This document shows positions 30,918 to 39,368 of a DNA stretch of 58,544 nucleotides, piece after piece. A model generated the notes under the pieces. It was not told where the DNA came from, ran no database searches, and was given only the letters and a program-made list of their open reading frames with translations. Source of the DNA: Clostridium sp. 1001271st1 H5. GTDB taxonomy: Bacteria > Bacillota > Clostridia > Lachnospirales > Lachnospiraceae. Within the stretch, counting starts at the first letter, position 1. The number at the start of each line of letters is the position of its first letter. The position numbers and the translations under genes were made by a program. Location of the stretch: assembly GCF_005845215.1 (NCBI RefSeq), contig NZ_SPHO01000030.1:1-58544 (forward strand), in the 5' to 3' direction.

Positions 30918-32624
30918 ATGGAATTTTCAGCGGTAAACACAATTTGGGTCCTGTTAGGCGCGGCCCTGGTTTTTTTCATGCAGGCAGGCTTTGCCATGGT
31001 GGAGACTGGTTTTACAAGGGCAAAAAATGCGGGAAACATCATTATGAAGAACCTGATGGATTTTGCTATTGGGACCCCTTTATTCTGGCTTACAGGCTTT
31101 GGTATCATGTTCGGAGGGACAGGGGCCTATATAGGAGGATTTGACCCGCTGGTGCGGGGGGATTATTCCGGAATCCTTCCGGCAGGCGTTCCCCTTCCTG
31201 CCTACCTGATTTTCCAGACCGTGTTCTGCGCAACAGCAGCAACCATTGTGTCGGGAGCCATGGCAGAACGCACCAAATTCATTTCTTATTGTATCTACAG
31301 CGCGGTCATCAGCGCAGTGGTTTATCCTGTGTCAGGGCACTGGATTTGGGGCGGCGGATGGCTGGCCAGGATGGGATTTCACGATTTTGCAGGTTCCACG
31401 GCCGTCCATATGTGCGGAGGCGTCGCAGCCCTGATTGGGGCAAAGGTGCTGGGACCGCGTATCGGTAAGTACACGGAGGACGGAAAGCCCAATGCGATTC
31501 TGGGCCACAGCCTTACCCTGGGCGCCCTTGGAGTGTTTATTCTCTGGTTCTGCTGGTTTGGTTTTAACGGCTGCTCCACAGTTGCCATGGACAGCGATGC
31601 AGCCGTATATTCCGCAGGCAATATCTTTGTAACCACCAACCTGGCGGCTGCCACAGCCACGGTTGCTACCATGATTATCACCTGGCTCCGCTACGGGAAA
31701 CCGGACATTTCCATGACGCTGAACGGTTCCCTGGCCGGTCTGGTGGCAATCACGGCCGGCTGCGATATGGTCAGCCCTGCGGGCGCGTTTTTCATTGGAC
31801 TGACAGCGGCTTTTGTGGTTGTATTCGGCATTGAATTCATTGATAAGGTGTGCAGGATTGACGACCCGGTGGGCGCCATCGGGGTCCACGGCATGTGCGG
31901 AGCAGCCGGAACGCTTCTCACCGGCGTGTTTGCAGTGGACGGAGGCCTTGTATACGGCGGCGGATTTTCCTTCCTGGGAATACAGTTTTTAGGCGTTGTT
32001 TCCGTTATCCTGTGGGTGAGCGTGACCATGGTTATCACCTTTTATGTGCTGAAGCACACCATCGGCCTCAGGGCCAGTGAGGAGGAGGAAACCAAGGGAC
32101 TGGATGTCACAGAACACAATCTGGCCAGCTCCTATGCGGATTTCATGCCCATGGTGTTTACCGGAAAGGCGCAAGGTCAGGCAGAAGGCGCGGGGGCGGA
32201 CAGGGTACCCGTGGAAAAGGCCGTGCCGGTGGAACATTATCCATCATCCGAACCAGCGTCCGCCGATGTCAAATTGTCAAAGGTGGTGATGGTGTTCAAC
32301 CAGGCCAGGTTTACTGCCCTTAAGGACGCCCTTACGGATTTGGGCGTTACCGGCATGACCATCACCCAGGTCATGGGCTGCGGAACACAGAAAGGCCATG
32401 TGAATTACTACCGGGGTATCCGGGTGGAGGAGGCGGCCCTTCTTCCAAAGGTAAAGCTGGAAGTGGTGGTGAGCAGGATTCCTGTGGAGGATGTCATAGA
32501 GACAGCCAGAAAAGCCCTATACACAGGCAGCATCGGAGACGGAAAGATATTTGTGTACGACGTGGAGAACGTGGTAAAGGTCCGCACCGGAGAGCAGGGA
32601 TATGACGCGCTCCAGGGAGAATAA
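30918..32624 (+). CDS. amt: Ammonium transporter fused to a P-II signalling domain
   Basis: The protein has 568 residues from ATG 30918, set by AAGGAGGA; a longer in-frame start would overlap the leader hairpin. Residues 1-410 form an Amt/Mep channel of about 11 helices with family motifs (QAGFAMVETGFTRAKN, and the H-bearing DFAGSTAVHMCGG and GVHGMCGAAG). After a linker, residues about 451-560 are a complete P-II (GlnB/GlnK) domain (KVVMVFNQARF, GTQKGH, LPKVKLEVVV, TGSIGDGKIFV). GlnK normally binds and blocks Amt as a separate protein; here the inhibitor is tethered. The T-loop keeps the YRG tyrosine but shows no Tyr at the site uridylylated in enterobacterial GlnB, so control is probably by ATP/ADP and 2-oxoglutarate binding. 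Confidence 0.92.
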   Translation: MEFSAVNTIWVLLGAALVFFMQAGFAMVETGFTRAKNAGNIIMKNLMDFAIGTPLFWLTGFGIMFGGTGAYIGGFDPLVRGDYSGILPAGVPLPAYLIFQTVFCATAATIVSGAMAERTKFISYCIYSAVISAVVYPVSGHWIWGGGWLARMGFHDFAGSTAVHMCGGVAALIGAKVLGPRIGKYTEDGKPNAILGHSLTLGALGVFILWFCWFGFNGCSTVAMDSDAAVYSAGNIFVTTNLAAATATVATMIITWLRYGKPDISMTLNGSLAGLVAITAGCDMVSPAGAFFIGLTAAFVVVFGIEFIDKVCRIDDPVGAIGVHGMCGAAGTLLTGVFAVDGGLVYGGGFSFLGIQFLGVVSVILWVSVTMVITFYVLKHTIGLRASEEEETKGLDVTEHNLASSYADFMPMVFTGKAQGQAEGAGADRVPVEKAVPVEHYPSSEPASADVKLSKVVMVFNQARFTALKDALTDLGVTGMTITQVMGCGTQKGHVNYYRGIRVEEAALLPKVKLEVVVSRIPVEDVIETARKALYTGSIGDGKIFVYDVENVVKVRTGEQGYDALQGE

Positions 32625-32673
32625 GACAATCAATGTGCTCCTGTGAGAATAAGTCAACTGTTTGACAAATATG

Positions 32674-32713
32674 GCATTGGATATGAATTATGGCATCCAA
32701 TGCTGTATTTTTT
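32674..32713 (+). terminator. Intrinsic terminator after amt
   Basis: GCATTGGAT (32674-32682) pairs with ATCCAATGC (32695-32703), followed by TGTA and a six-base T-run. Confidence 0.8.
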
Positions 32714-32770
32714 GTATTCCTTCTGCTATAATATAACGGAATCAGGAACAGACACTCAGGGGGAGTTAAA

Positions 32771-33889
32771 ATGAAGGAGACAGGGGACAGTTGTGATATC
32801 AGGGCAGTGATAAAGTTTGCAGGAGCTTTTATTGCCTGGATTATCGGGTCGGGTTTTGCTACGGGTCAGGAGATTCTTCAGTTTTTTTCCAGTTATGGAT
32901 ACTGCAGCTATGGTGTGGTACTGCTGAATCTCCTTGGCTTTTTATTTTTGGGTCAGGTACTGCTTACCACCGGATATGACCACAGGGATGAGAGGGATTT
33001 CAACCATTTTATCTTTTTCTGCGGAAAGAAGGCAGGAAGATTTTATTCATGGCTGATTCCGGTCACTCTTCTGATGATTATGGCGGTGCTTATTTCCGGA
33101 GCCGGGGCCACCCTATCAGAGTATTACGGCATAAACCGTTATCTGGGTTCCGTGATAATGGCTGTCATGGTCCTATGTGCTTATCTGACCGGATTTGAAA
33201 AACTGATTCGAATTGTTTCCACCATCGGACCTGTTATTATCGCATTCACCCTGATGGTCGGCCTGACCACCGTAATCCGCGGTTTTGGAAACCTGTCCCA
33301 AATCCCCGGATATAAGGCGGTGCCGGGCGCATCCCGGTCAGCCCCCAGCTGGCTGGTCAGCTCTGTCCTTTACATATCCCTGAATTTTCTCAGCGGCAGC
33401 ACCTATTTCACAGCCCTGGGAATGGCGGCCCGCAGCAGAAAGGAAGCCAGGTGGGGCGCAATAGGGGGCGCCTTTACCATGATACTGGCCATCGCCATCA
33501 TGAACACCGCCATTTTACTCCACTCAGAGGATGCCGGGGCCCTGGACATTCCCACCCTGTACCTGGCCAAACACATTTCCTATGTGCTGGGCGCTGTCTT
33601 CTCCATTGTTCTGGTCCTGGGCATGTTTTCTTCCTGCTCCACTATGATGTGGACGGTCTGCAGCCGTATCCCATCCCTTACCCCAGCCAGAAACAGGATG
33701 ACAGCAGCTACGGCGGCAGCGGCTGCGTTTCTGCTGGGGATGCTTCCCTTCAGCCGTTTAATCAATGTATTTTATCCCTTTGTTGGCTATATGGGATTGA
33801 TTTATATAGGATGCGTGGTTTATAAAGGGCTGGGGTCAATGAGGCCAGGCAAAAAGAGAGCAGCGAAGCCTGACAGTCCGTCATCATGA
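32771..33889 (+). CDS. YkvI-family membrane protein
   Basis: The 372-residue integral membrane protein has about 10 hydrophobic helices. It opens with FAGAFIAWIIGSGFATGQEI, the hallmark of the YkvI group related to the APC/LeuT-like transporter fold. The unwound-helix Gly-Ser-Gly motif of that fold is visible here. The substrate is unknown. The C-terminal tail is short and basic. The start follows GGGGGAG, and a TATAAT lies at 32727-32732 with a weak -35. It is a single gene convergent with a hydrolase gene, with no clear terminator between them. Confidence 0.75.
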   Translation: MKETGDSCDIRAVIKFAGAFIAWIIGSGFATGQEILQFFSSYGYCSYGVVLLNLLGFLFLGQVLLTTGYDHRDERDFNHFIFFCGKKAGRFYSWLIPVTLLMIMAVLISGAGATLSEYYGINRYLGSVIMAVMVLCAYLTGFEKLIRIVSTIGPVIIAFTLMVGLTTVIRGFGNLSQIPGYKAVPGASRSAPSWLVSSVLYISLNFLSGSTYFTALGMAARSRKEARWGAIGGAFTMILAIAIMNTAILLHSEDAGALDIPTLYLAKHISYVLGAVFSIVLVLGMFSSCSTMMWTVCSRIPSLTPARNRMTAATAAAAAFLLGMLPFSRLINVFYPFVGYMGLIYIGCVVYKGLGSMRPGKKRAAKPDSPSS

Positions 33890-33951
33890 ATGTGAGGACA
33901 AGGGAGCGGGAGAGCAGATGAGCCTCAAGGACCTGATATAGGACCCGCCTG

Positions 33952-34836
33952 TCAGCTTCTCCAAAACATGGAGTTACCCTCTATGTAAGCCTCTGTTTCA
34001 CCCATGTCCTTCATCCAGGACAGGTAGGAACGTATGGTGCTTCCCACCAGAACATGCTGCTGGAAGGTCATGACCAGGCCATAGTGGTCAAAAACCTCCT
34101 TAAGCAGTGTCTCGAAGGTCTTGGGAACGCGGCACAGCTCCAGAAGCAGGTCCCTTATCTCCATGACGCATTCCCTGTTATAGTCTGCCAGGGCAGCTAC
34201 ATTGCCGGAGGCTTCGGCGTGGGCCGGCACAAACAGGTTTGCCTTCATGGCCGCCACTTTATCCAATGTCTCCAGATAGGCCGCCACGTCATATATAAAG
34301 GACACCCGGTATTTTTCCAGGGTGGCGCGGCTGCTGAGACAGTCGGCCAGAAATACGGTATCATCCGGGGTGCGTATGCCAATCATCTGAAAGAAATGGC
34401 CGGGAAGAGGAATCAGTTCCAAATCTTTTAACAGCAGGTCCTTTGACAGCTGGGTCACATCCATCACATCGCTTTCCTGGGCCATCAGGAACTTATGCCG
34501 CAGGTCCTTAAAGGGATAACCGCCATAGAGAAAAGCCGGTTCCAATATGGGGTATCTGGTAAAAGCAGCTTCCATGCTGCTGGCGTAAATCCGGCAGCCG
34601 GTCTGCTGCTGCAGATATTTGTTTCCGCCAATGTGGTCCGCATTGGAGTGGGTGTTGATGATGGCGTGGAGCCCCCAGCCCTCCCGCTCCAGAATCTGGC
34701 GCACCTTGCGGCCGGCATCCTTATCATTGCCGCTGTCAATCAGACAGACTTTCTCATCATCAATCAGATACACACCTATTTTGACCGGACAATTTATATA
34801 GAAGCTTCTGGGTCCGGCCTGAATCAATTCATACAT
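33952..34836 (-). CDS. Metallo-beta-lactamase-fold hydrolase
   Basis: The 294-residue cytosolic protein has the metallo-beta-lactamase layout: LIDSGNDKD strand, metal motif THSNADHIGG, then PLPGHFFQ, FLADCLSS and VPAHAE. The canonical HxHxDH reads HxNxDH, so one zinc ligand of the first site is Asn. The second-site Asp-His and the later His/Asp/His are kept, so a one-metal or altered-metal enzyme is possible. The C-terminal 70 residues are helical. The substrate is unknown (thioester, phosphodiester or lactone hydrolysis are all found in the family). The start follows AAGGAAGGG. Confidence 0.8.
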   Translation of the reverse strand: MYELIQAGPRSFYINCPVKIGVYLIDDEKVCLIDSGNDKDAGRKVRQILEREGWGLHAIINTHSNADHIGGNKYLQQQTGCRIYASSMEAAFTRYPILEPAFLYGGYPFKDLRHKFLMAQESDVMDVTQLSKDLLLKDLELIPLPGHFFQMIGIRTPDDTVFLADCLSSRATLEKYRVSFIYDVAAYLETLDKVAAMKANLFVPAHAEASGNVAALADYNRECVMEIRDLLLELCRVPKTFETLLKEVFDHYGLVMTFQQHVLVGSTIRSYLSWMKDMGETEAYIEGNSMFWRS

Positions 34837-34944
34837 GGGATTTCCCTTCCTTTCACAATTTAAATTAGTACTATGATACCACAGGAACAGCTTAAAGGAA
34901 AGAAAGAAAATAGGGAATGGGCGTGCAGCCCGGAAAAACCATGC

Positions 34945-34972
34945 TTGAACTTTCTGTCAATTCCTGTATAAT
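34945..34972 (+). promoter_or_regulatory. Promoter of the DUF368 gene
   Basis: TTGAAC (34945-34950), a 16-base spacer and a perfect TATAAT (34967-34972). Confidence 0.6.
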
Positions 34973-35040
34973 TATTCAGAGAAAATCACGCTGCTTTCCG
35001 GTATAACCGGGCGGCGGAAAAATAACAGGAGGAAAATTAC

Positions 35041-35916
35041 GTGCTATTAAATGGAATAAGAGGTTTCTGCATGGCCCTGGCGGACAGCGTTCCGGGGGTG
35101 TCCGGAGGAACCATTGCTTTTTTACTGGGTTTTTATGATACCTTCATTGAATCCCTGAATGACCTTATGGGCCGGGACAACAGCAGAAGAAAGAGTGCCT
35201 TTTTGTTCTTGGTAAAGCTGGGAGTGGGATGGGTCGCCGGCTTCTGCATGTCGGTTCTGATTCTGTCCAGCCTCTTTGAGGCACATATCTATCAAATCAG
35301 CTCCCTGTTTCTGGGACTGACCCTGTTCGCCATTCCCATGGTGATTCGCGAGGAAAAGGAAGTGTTAAAGGGCAGATACGGAAATATTATCTTTACTCTG
35401 GCAGGAGTCCTGCTGGTATTCTGTATCACCTATTTTAATCCCTCGGGCGGAGAGGGCATCCGTGTATCCGTGGAACACCTTTCACTGGGGCTGGTGGTGT
35501 ATGTGTTCTTCACAGCCATGATTGCCATTACAGCCATGGTGCTGCCCGGCATCTCAGGTTCCACACTGCTTCTTATATTCGGGCTTTATGTGCCCATCAT
35601 AGGGGCTGTGAAGGAATTCCTGCACATGAATATGGACTATTTTCCCATTCTGATGGTATTCGGCCTGGGCGTCATCACCGGAATCGTAGGTATTATTAAA
35701 ATCATCAAGATGTGCCTGGAACGGTACCGTTCCCAGACCATCTATACCATCATCGGCCTGATGACAGGCTCTCTCTATGCCATTACCATGGGGCCGACCA
35801 CCCTGGATGTGCCCAGGGAGCCCATGCGTTTTTCCACCTTCAGTATCCTGTTTTTTATACTGGGCGGCGTGATTCTGGCGGGGCTGGAATTTTTAAAGAA
35901 GCGTCTGGACCAGTAG
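35041..35916 (+). CDS. popT: DUF368 membrane protein, probable undecaprenyl-phosphate translocase (PopT family)
   Basis: The 291-residue, roughly eight-helix membrane protein contains two copies of the family re-entrant motif: ADSVPGVSGGTIAFLLGFYD near the start and VLPGISGSTLLLIFGLY in the middle. DUF368 proteins have been shown to return undecaprenyl phosphate, the wall-precursor carrier, across the membrane. The GTG start at 35041 follows AACAGGAGG at good spacing. It has its own promoter and a terminator at 36034-36068. Confidence 0.85.
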   Translation: MLLNGIRGFCMALADSVPGVSGGTIAFLLGFYDTFIESLNDLMGRDNSRRKSAFLFLVKLGVGWVAGFCMSVLILSSLFEAHIYQISSLFLGLTLFAIPMVIREEKEVLKGRYGNIIFTLAGVLLVFCITYFNPSGGEGIRVSVEHLSLGLVVYVFFTAMIAITAMVLPGISGSTLLLIFGLYVPIIGAVKEFLHMNMDYFPILMVFGLGVITGIVGIIKIIKMCLERYRSQTIYTIIGLMTGSLYAITMGPTTLDVPREPMRFSTFSILFFILGGVILAGLEFLKKRLDQ

Positions 35917-35938
35917 AAACGTATAAGAGGGAAGCAGT

Positions 35939-36085
35939 ATGGGAAAAATCGTGCTTCTGGCGCCATGGGAGGAAATGCTCTGCCCGGCCCATAACCTGAT
36001 GAAATATCCTTCCAATATCAGTCCCTTTCTTCCGGCGGACAGGCCCCCATGGGCCGTCTGCCTTTTTTGTGCTTCAGCGCCATGA
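35939..36085 (+). pseudogene. Truncated remnant resembling the start of a PrpR-type regulator
   Basis: A 48-codon frame starts with an AGAGGGAAG ribosome site and opens GKIVLLAPWEEMLCPAHN. This resembles the first strand and helix of PrpR_N sensory domains (typically KIVLLVPREEMxxQAHN). The similarity stops after about 20 residues, and the rest runs through a transcription terminator. It looks like the stub of a deleted regulator gene with its own translation start kept. The family match is from memory of the motif and needs a search. Confidence 0.4.
36034..36068 (+). terminator. Terminator after popT and the remnant ORF
   Basis: GGCGGACAGGCCC (36034-36046) pairs with GGGCCGTCTGCC around 36051-36062, with a bulge and a G-U pair, and is followed by six T. 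Confidence 0.8.
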
Positions 36086-36126
36086 GGGCCTAAAAAACAG
36101 GATAGTAAGACGCAGCCTGTGTATTT

Positions 36127-36184
36127 GAAAGATTTTGCAATATATTTTAAAAATAATTACAAAATCTTTCAATTTATATTGAAA
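36127..36184 (+). promoter_or_regulatory. Operator region: nested inverted repeats upstream of the deoR-type gene
   Basis: GAAAGATTTTG (36127-36137) and CAAAATCTTTC (36160-36170) form a perfect 11-bp inverted repeat with a 22-base AT-rich gap. The right arm overlaps a second dyad, TTTCAAT-TTAT-ATTGAAA (36167-36184), that covers the -35. Spaced TTTC/GAAA half-sites fit DeoR-family autoregulation with looping. Confidence 0.55.
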
Positions 36185-36207
36185 TATATGCAGTAATATG
36201 ATATAAA
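36179..36207 (+). promoter_or_regulatory. Promoter of the sugar catabolic operon
   Basis: TTGAAA (36179-36184), a 17-base spacer and TATAAA (36202-36207). The -35 lies inside the second operator dyad, so a bound regulator would block it. Confidence 0.65.
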
Positions 36208-36240
36208 TAAGGTAACAAACAAAAAGATAGGGATGATGAG

Positions 36241-37011
36241 ATGAGAACATTGCAAATTCCTGCACAAAGACAACAGATGATTCTGGATTATATAAGGAAA
36301 CAGGAGGGAGCCAATATTAAAGAACTGGCATCCTATCTGGAGGTATCAGAGGCAACGGTAAGGCGTGACCTGGATAATCTGGCGGAGGCAGGGGAAATTG
36401 AACGCACCCATGGCGGAGCGGTACAGCCGCAGGAAAAGATAATCGAATATACATATGACACCAAGATGGAGCTGCGCAGGGAGGAAAAAACGCGCATTGC
36501 AAAGGAAGTGGCGAAGATGGTCAAAGACGGCGACAATGTCTATCTGGGTTCCGGAACCACCGTGTACTTTGTGGCCCGAGAAATTGCCGGGCTTGAGAAT
36601 CTGACCATCATAACAAGCAACCTGTACATTGCGCAGTTCCTTCCCATCCATCCTACCAGCAGCCTGATAGTAACCGGAGGGGAACGGCGGTTTGATTACA
36701 ACCTGATGACAGGACGGCTTGCAGAGGATTTTCTCAGGAACATAAAGGTGGACATCAGCATCCTGGGCTGCGACGCAGTGGATGTGAATTTCGGATTGTC
36801 TGATTCTAATTTTGACGAGGCTGTCATAAAGCGTCTGGCTGCACAGGCAGCGCGGATGACGGTCCTGGCCTCCGACCACAGCAAATTCGGCAAAACCGCA
36901 TTATCCAAGGTATTTGATTTGGATGAGGCAGACTGCATTGTCACTGACAATGGATTGGACAGCGGTATGGAAAAGGCCATTCATCAGATAACAAACTTGA
37001 TTTTAGTATAG
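36241..37011 (+). CDS. DeoR-family transcriptional regulator
   Basis: The 256-residue protein starts with a DeoR winged helix (about 8-65: IKELASYLEVSEATVRRDLDNLAEAGEIERTHGGAV, quoted here as the family fingerprint VSEATVRRDLDNL plus ERTHGGAV). A sugar-phosphate-binding domain of the DeoR/ISOCOT type follows (about 75-250; LGSGTT, TSNL, TGG, DHSKFG). It is expected to repress the nine-gene operon it heads and be released by a phosphorylated sugar intermediate. The nested operator immediately upstream supports autoregulation. Confidence 0.88.
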   Translation: MRTLQIPAQRQQMILDYIRKQEGANIKELASYLEVSEATVRRDLDNLAEAGEIERTHGGAVQPQEKIIEYTYDTKMELRREEKTRIAKEVAKMVKDGDNVYLGSGTTVYFVAREIAGLENLTIITSNLYIAQFLPIHPTSSLIVTGGERRFDYNLMTGRLAEDFLRNIKVDISILGCDAVDVNFGLSDSNFDEAVIKRLAAQAARMTVLASDHSKFGKTALSKVFDLDEADCIVTDNGLDSGMEKAIHQITNLILV

Positions 37012-37067
37012 GGGTATACAAGGTCAAGATTTGCAATAAACAAACAGAAGGGAGCAGGAGAAGGTAA

Positions 37068-37880
37068 ATGAGTTGGTTAAAAGAGGTGATTGGGACAGAG
37101 AAAGCAATCATTGCCATGTGCCACATGCAGGCCATGCCAGGTGACCCCGGGTACGATGGGCAGAAAGGAATGGATTGGGTCATAAAAAACATGTATGAGG
37201 ATTTAATTGCTCTGCAGAACGGCGGAGTCGATTCTGTCATGTTTTCAAATGAATTCAGTCTTCCTTATCTGACCAAGGTGGATACCATTACTGTGGCAGC
37301 CATGGCAACAGCCATCGGGGAGTTGAAACGCTATATCAGGATTCCCTTTGGCGTCAATGTACTGTGGGACGGGGAGAAGACACTGGACCTTGCCAAAGCG
37401 TGCGGCGCTGATTTTGTACGCGAGATTTACTCCGGGGTATACGCCAGTGACTTTGGGCTGTGGAATACGGATTTCGGCAGGGTGGCCAGGCACAGAAAAA
37501 GCATTGACGCGGGGAATGTAAGGCTGATATTCAACATTCTTCCGGAAGCGGCAAAGTATGTGGCTGACAGGGATATTGTGGAGATTGCCAGGTCCACGGT
37601 GTTTAACTGCAAAGCAGACGCGCTGTGCGTTTCAGGCCTGACAGCCGGGTCTGAGACTAATTCCCAGATACTGAAGAGAGTCAAGGATGCCGTACCGGAT
37701 ACAGTGGTACTGGCAAATACCGGGTGCAGGCCCGATACCATTGAAGCACAGCTGTCTGTGGCAGACGGTGCCGTGGTTGGGACTACATTTAAGGTGGACG
37801 GAAAGTTCGAAAACGGAGTGGACGAGAAACGGGTCAGGGAATTCATGGATGTGGTCAGGAAATTCAGGGGTCAGGAATAA
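37068..37880 (+). CDS. BtpA/SgcQ-family TIM-barrel protein
   Basis: The 270-residue protein matches the BtpA/SgcQ group: opening IIAMCHMQAMPGDPG, then FGVNVLWD, ADFVRE, and a C-terminal phosphate-binding style segment GAVVGTTFK. SgcQ homologues are encoded in sugar operons of enterobacteria, and no reaction has been established. The barrel and the (probable) phosphate site suggest an aldolase- or epimerase-like step on a sugar phosphate. It is the first enzyme gene after the regulator, following GGAGAAGG. Confidence 0.8.
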   Translation: MSWLKEVIGTEKAIIAMCHMQAMPGDPGYDGQKGMDWVIKNMYEDLIALQNGGVDSVMFSNEFSLPYLTKVDTITVAAMATAIGELKRYIRIPFGVNVLWDGEKTLDLAKACGADFVREIYSGVYASDFGLWNTDFGRVARHRKSIDAGNVRLIFNILPEAAKYVADRDIVEIARSTVFNCKADALCVSGLTAGSETNSQILKRVKDAVPDTVVLANTGCRPDTIEAQLSVADGAVVGTTFKVDGKFENGVDEKRVREFMDVVRKFRGQE

Positions 37881-37935
37881 AATCAGGAGAAGACAATGAA
37901 TCAAACGACTTATGGGGTCGGAAAAGGAGGGTTAT

Positions 37936-39315
37936 ATGAAAAAAACATTAGCGGTAATGCTCTCAATCGGAATGGCGCTGTCATTGTTCGGATGCCAAAA
38001 AGGGGGCGCGCCTGAAAGCGCAGCTGATAGCAGCACGGCAAAGGAGACTGCAAACCAGACAGAACAGACGCAGCAGGAACAGCAGGAACAGCAGGAACAG
38101 CAGGACGCGGAAGTGACCATTGTCTATATGCGGCAGGCCGGAAACACACAGGTGGAAGACGAACTCATCAAGGAGTTTGAAGCACAGAATCCGGGCATCC
38201 GGGTCCAGGCAGATGATGTTCCCACAGAGGAATGTTATAACAAACTTGCCCTGTCACACAACGCGGGAAACCCGCCGGATGTCATCATGACCTTCTGGTC
38301 CCCGGACGCAGCAGCCAATGGAATGCTTGAACCGCTGCTGGGCAGCTATGTGGATGAAACAGATTATCTGAACCGCTTTGTGAAATCATGCCGTGAGATG
38401 GATACATACGACGGGAACCTGTACGCGGTGCCATTCAGGGCCGGTCCTGATTCCTGGTTTGCAAACAAGGATATGCTGGACGCAGCAGGTCTTGAAATCC
38501 CGGCCTTTGGCGAGGAATGGAACTGGGATACCTTCCGCGAATACGCAGAGGCTTTAAGAAACCCGGATGCCGGAACATACGGCATCGGCATTGTGGGCGG
38601 CAACACCAACGGCACGGAGTGGCAGTTCTGGCCCTTCCTGTTCCAGGCCGGAGGCAGGATAATTGAAAACGGAAAAGCCGTGTTCAACAGCCCGGAGGGC
38701 GTGGAGGCACTGGAGTACGTGTGCTCCCTGATTCAGGATGATTTGATTCCTCCCGGCATAACCACCACGGATTTGAACATGCTTCAGGACATGCAGATTG
38801 CACACACCTTATGCATGTGGACAGACGGTCCCTGGATGCTCTCAACCATGAGGAATACATATCCGGAAGAGAATATCTGTGTCCTGCCCATGACAACCGC
38901 AAAAACCTTTGGAAACCTTTCCGGAGGAACCTCACTTGGCATGTCGTCCATATCCAAACATAAGGAGGAGGCATGGAAATTCATCGAATTCATGACCTCA
39001 GACGAAGTGCTGCTCAAATGGAATAAGGGAACCGGAAACGCGCCGCCTGTTTACAGCGCATGGGATGACCCATATTACGCAGAGGACAGGGACTGGCAGG
39101 TGATGAAGGAACTGGCCATGCAGGACAATGAATACATTGTGCCCGCCAACCATTATCCTGAGTCAATCGCGTTAAACCAGATTATGCGGAATTATCTGCA
39201 GGCAGCTTATATTGGGGAAATGAGTCCCAAGGATGCGCTGGATGCGGCAGCTGAAGAGTGGAATGAAATATTGGAAAAGTATGATCCCGGCGCAGCTGAC
39301 TTAATATGGAAATAA
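37936..39315 (+). CDS. ABC-importer solute-binding lipoprotein, sugar type
   Basis: The protein has 459 residues from ATG 37936, set by AAGGAGG; an in-frame ATG at 37912 has no comparable site. The signal peptide ends in lipobox LSLFGC (Cys20), so it is lipid-anchored outside. A Gln/Glu-rich linker with repeated QQE units leads to an extracellular solute-binding domain of the carbohydrate (MalE/UgpB, SBP_bac_1) type with conserved NPPDVIMTFWSPD and WNWDTFREYAEAL. The specificity is not readable. A terminator follows before the permease genes. Confidence 0.88.
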   Translation: MKKTLAVMLSIGMALSLFGCQKGGAPESAADSSTAKETANQTEQTQQEQQEQQEQQDAEVTIVYMRQAGNTQVEDELIKEFEAQNPGIRVQADDVPTEECYNKLALSHNAGNPPDVIMTFWSPDAAANGMLEPLLGSYVDETDYLNRFVKSCREMDTYDGNLYAVPFRAGPDSWFANKDMLDAAGLEIPAFGEEWNWDTFREYAEALRNPDAGTYGIGIVGGNTNGTEWQFWPFLFQAGGRIIENGKAVFNSPEGVEALEYVCSLIQDDLIPPGITTTDLNMLQDMQIAHTLCMWTDGPWMLSTMRNTYPEENICVLPMTTAKTFGNLSGGTSLGMSSISKHKEEAWKFIEFMTSDEVLLKWNKGTGNAPPVYSAWDDPYYAEDRDWQVMKELAMQDNEYIVPANHYPESIALNQIMRNYLQAAYIGEMSPKDALDAAAEEWNEILEKYDPGAADLIWK

Positions 39316-39322
39316 TAGGCTA

Positions 39323-39349
39323 AAACCTGCAAATTTTTGCAGGTTTTTC
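39323..39349 (+). terminator. Intra-operon terminator between binding-protein and permease genes
   Basis: AAACCTGCAAA (39323-39333) pairs with TTTGCAGGTTT (39336-39346), followed by T. Its A-run on the left makes it symmetrical. It should give more binding protein than permease, the usual need in such importers. Confidence 0.8.
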
Positions 39350-39368
39350 TAAAACGGAGAGGCGTGCA

